Shown: piece by piece, positions 62,661 through 64,000 of the stretch
Numbering within the stretch: position 1 is the first letter of the stretch
How the letters are laid out: each line of letters starts with the position of its first letter
Assembly: GCA_963722585.1 (NCBI GenBank)
Contig: CAVRNU010000002.1
Coordinates: 246,476-310,475, forward strand
Length of the DNA: 64,000 nucleotides
Direction: 5' to 3'
Source of the DNA: KBS-96 sp963722585
GTDB taxonomy: Bacteria; Acidobacteriota; Terriglobia; Bryobacterales; Bryobacteraceae
Made by a program: the position numbers and the translations under genes
Notes under the pieces: model-generated
What the model was told of the DNA's origin: nothing
The model's input: only the letters and a program-made list of their open reading frames with translations
The model's database searches: none

Positions 62661-63908
62661 ATGTATTCACCAAACGACAACATTCAGATTGCGTTGATTG
62701 GCGCCGGCGGCATGGGCCAGGGCGACGCCGAACTTGCTACTTCCATTTCTGGCGTGAAGCTCATCGCCGCCGCCGACTGCTACGACGGGCGTCTCGCACA
62801 TATGAAAGAGACGTACGGGTCCGGAACCTTCACCACGCGCAATTATCAGGAGATTGCGGCTCGCAAAGATATCGATGCGGTCATCATCGCCACGCCCGAT
62901 CACTGGCACTCCCGCATCTCGATCGACTGTTTGAACGCGGGAAAACACGTCTACTGCGAAAAGCCCATGGTGCATGCCATCGAAGAGGGCAAGACCGTAA
63001 TCAACGCGCAGCAGAAATCCGGCAAAGTATTTCAGGTGGGCAGCCAGTACCGCAGCTCTCTCATGTATCAGAAGGCTCATGAACTCTACAAATCGGGAGC
63101 GATTGGCAAACTTAACATGGTCGAAGCGTGGTTAGACCGCAACACCGCCATCGGGGCCTGGGAATACACCATTCCGCCGGATGCCAACACGACCACTTGC
63201 GACTGGATCCAGTTTCAAGGGAACGCCCCGAAGCACGATTGGGATTCGAAGCGCTTCTTTCGATGGCGCAACTATCGCGATTACGGAACCGGAGTCGCGG
63301 GCGACTTGTTTGTGCACCTTATCACCGGACTCCACACCGTTACCGATTCGATCGGACCCAATCGCATCTATGCAACCGGCGGATTGCGCTATTGGAAAGA
63401 CGGCCGCGACGTTCCCGATGTGATGCTGGCGACGATGGATTATCCGGAGACGGACATCAATCCTGCCTTCAACTTCGTGCTGAGAGTCAATTTCAAGAGC
63501 GGCATCGATGAGTCTTTCGGCGTGAAGTTCATCGGCAGCGACGGAACCATGACAGTCAGCTTCACCGATCTCGACCTCGAAAAAGTTCCGCGGCCCGAGC
63601 AGTTCGACTATACGATTTCGAGCTTTTCAAACGAGATGCAGAAACGGCTGCGCGAAGCGTGGGATGAGAAGCATCCGCCCGCCTCGGTTTCGACCTTAAC
63701 TCCCGATGGGTCCGAGAAGTTTTCGTCGAGCGTAAATCCGCACATCACTCATCACCAGAATTTCTACCGCTCCATCCGTGAAGGCGCTTCGCTCATCGAG
63801 GACGCCACGTTCGGTCTGCGTGCGGCGGGTCCAGCGTTACTGACGAATCAGAGCTTGTTTGAAAGCAAGATCATGGCCTGGGACCCGCAAGCAATGACCG
63901 TTGGGTGA
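62661..63908 (+). CDS. Gfo/Idh/MocA-family oxidoreductase, no export signal
   Basis: The 415-aa protein is very similar to its neighbour from the Rossmann motif onward (IQIALIGAGGMGQGDAE, YCEKPMVH, KHDWDSKRFFRWRNYRDYGTGVAGDLFVH). Its ATG at 62661 begins directly at MYSPNDNIQIAL, so it has no Tat signal. The two may be the exported and cytoplasmic forms of one activity, arising by tandem duplication. Ends 92 bases before the window edge, where nothing else was recognised. Confidence 0.9.
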   Translation: MYSPNDNIQIALIGAGGMGQGDAELATSISGVKLIAAADCYDGRLAHMKETYGSGTFTTRNYQEIAARKDIDAVIIATPDHWHSRISIDCLNAGKHVYCEKPMVHAIEEGKTVINAQQKSGKVFQVGSQYRSSLMYQKAHELYKSGAIGKLNMVEAWLDRNTAIGAWEYTIPPDANTTTCDWIQFQGNAPKHDWDSKRFFRWRNYRDYGTGVAGDLFVHLITGLHTVTDSIGPNRIYATGGLRYWKDGRDVPDVMLATMDYPETDINPAFNFVLRVNFKSGIDESFGVKFIGSDGTMTVSFTDLDLEKVPRPEQFDYTISSFSNEMQKRLREAWDEKHPPASVSTLTPDGSEKFSSSVNPHITHHQNFYRSIREGASLIEDATFGLRAAGPALLTNQSLFESKIMAWDPQAMTVG

Positions 63909-64000
63909 ATGTTATGGGAGCGGCACTAGCGAAATTGTTTGCCGATCTGCCGGATGAACATGAGAGTTAGCTCAACTTCATCACTAAGCCGCTTGCTATC

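Noticed and set aside
63909..64000. Short ATG frame of 18 codons at the window end
   Set aside because: Too short, no ribosome-binding site or similarity; probably intergenic.

Overview
The window looks like a chromosomal contig from an Acidobacteriota bacterium, most likely of the Solibacter/Bryobacter type. This is inferred from family content, not from a marker gene. The pointers are two long MacB/FtsX-like orphan permeases (ADOP type, one behind a PadR regulator), Oar-like TonB-dependent receptors with a carboxypeptidase-regulatory-like N-terminus, an alternative complex III (ACIII) joined to a caa3 oxidase operon, and Tat-exported Gfo/Idh/MocA proteins. No rRNA, tRNA or CRISPR array was recognised.

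Layout. 0-10.8 kb: end of a TonB receptor, glnE, a decayed polysaccharide-lyase-like gene, a TPR protein, a GNAT enzyme, and a PadR-ADOP-ankyrin operon. 10.8-14.4 kb: a mosaic with a DUF433 antitoxin and toxin stub, two extra partial copies of the glnA 3' end separated by unrelated genes, then intact glnA. 14.5-24 kb: xseA, an esterase-like hydrolase, an IS4-type element inserted in a small palindrome, cheX-cheY facing fliM, a macro-domain protein, tatA and a HAD phosphatase. 24-37 kb: a TonB receptor divergent from a DtxR/MntR-type regulator, with a clear palindromic operator over the receptor start; an ArsR-SDR pair; a tyrosine/homogentisate degradation operon; a methyltransferase and a PhyH oxygenase. 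37-52.3 kb: a second ADOP permease, then, on the minus strand, an operon of ActABCDEF, a small membrane protein, Sco, and oxidase subunits II, I, III and IV. 52.4-58.7 kb: a second, divergent redox operon on the plus strand (pentaheme cytochrome, molybdopterin-family subunit, iron-sulphur subunit, NrfD-like subunit, DUF3341 subunit, monoheme cytochrome), interrupted by a RAYT element with its inverted repeats. 58.7-64 kb: a cytidylate-kinase-like protein, an S41 peptidase homologue lacking its catalytic pair, an FmdB-type zinc ribbon and two tandem oxidoreductases.

How it works together. The minus-strand operon encodes a complete route from quinol through ACIII to a cytochrome c oxidase. The plus-strand operon encodes a related complex that lacks ActF and an oxidase, keeps the Fe-S cysteines that ActB of the first complex has lost, and splits ActB into two proteins. 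It resembles a hybrid between Qrc/Psr-type complexes and ACIII and is the best candidate here for an incompletely described system. GlnE and GlnA form a target-regulator pair, since the adenylylated tyrosine is conserved. Several otherwise complete genes carry single-base indels, so either the assembly has indel errors or this region is decaying; reads would decide.
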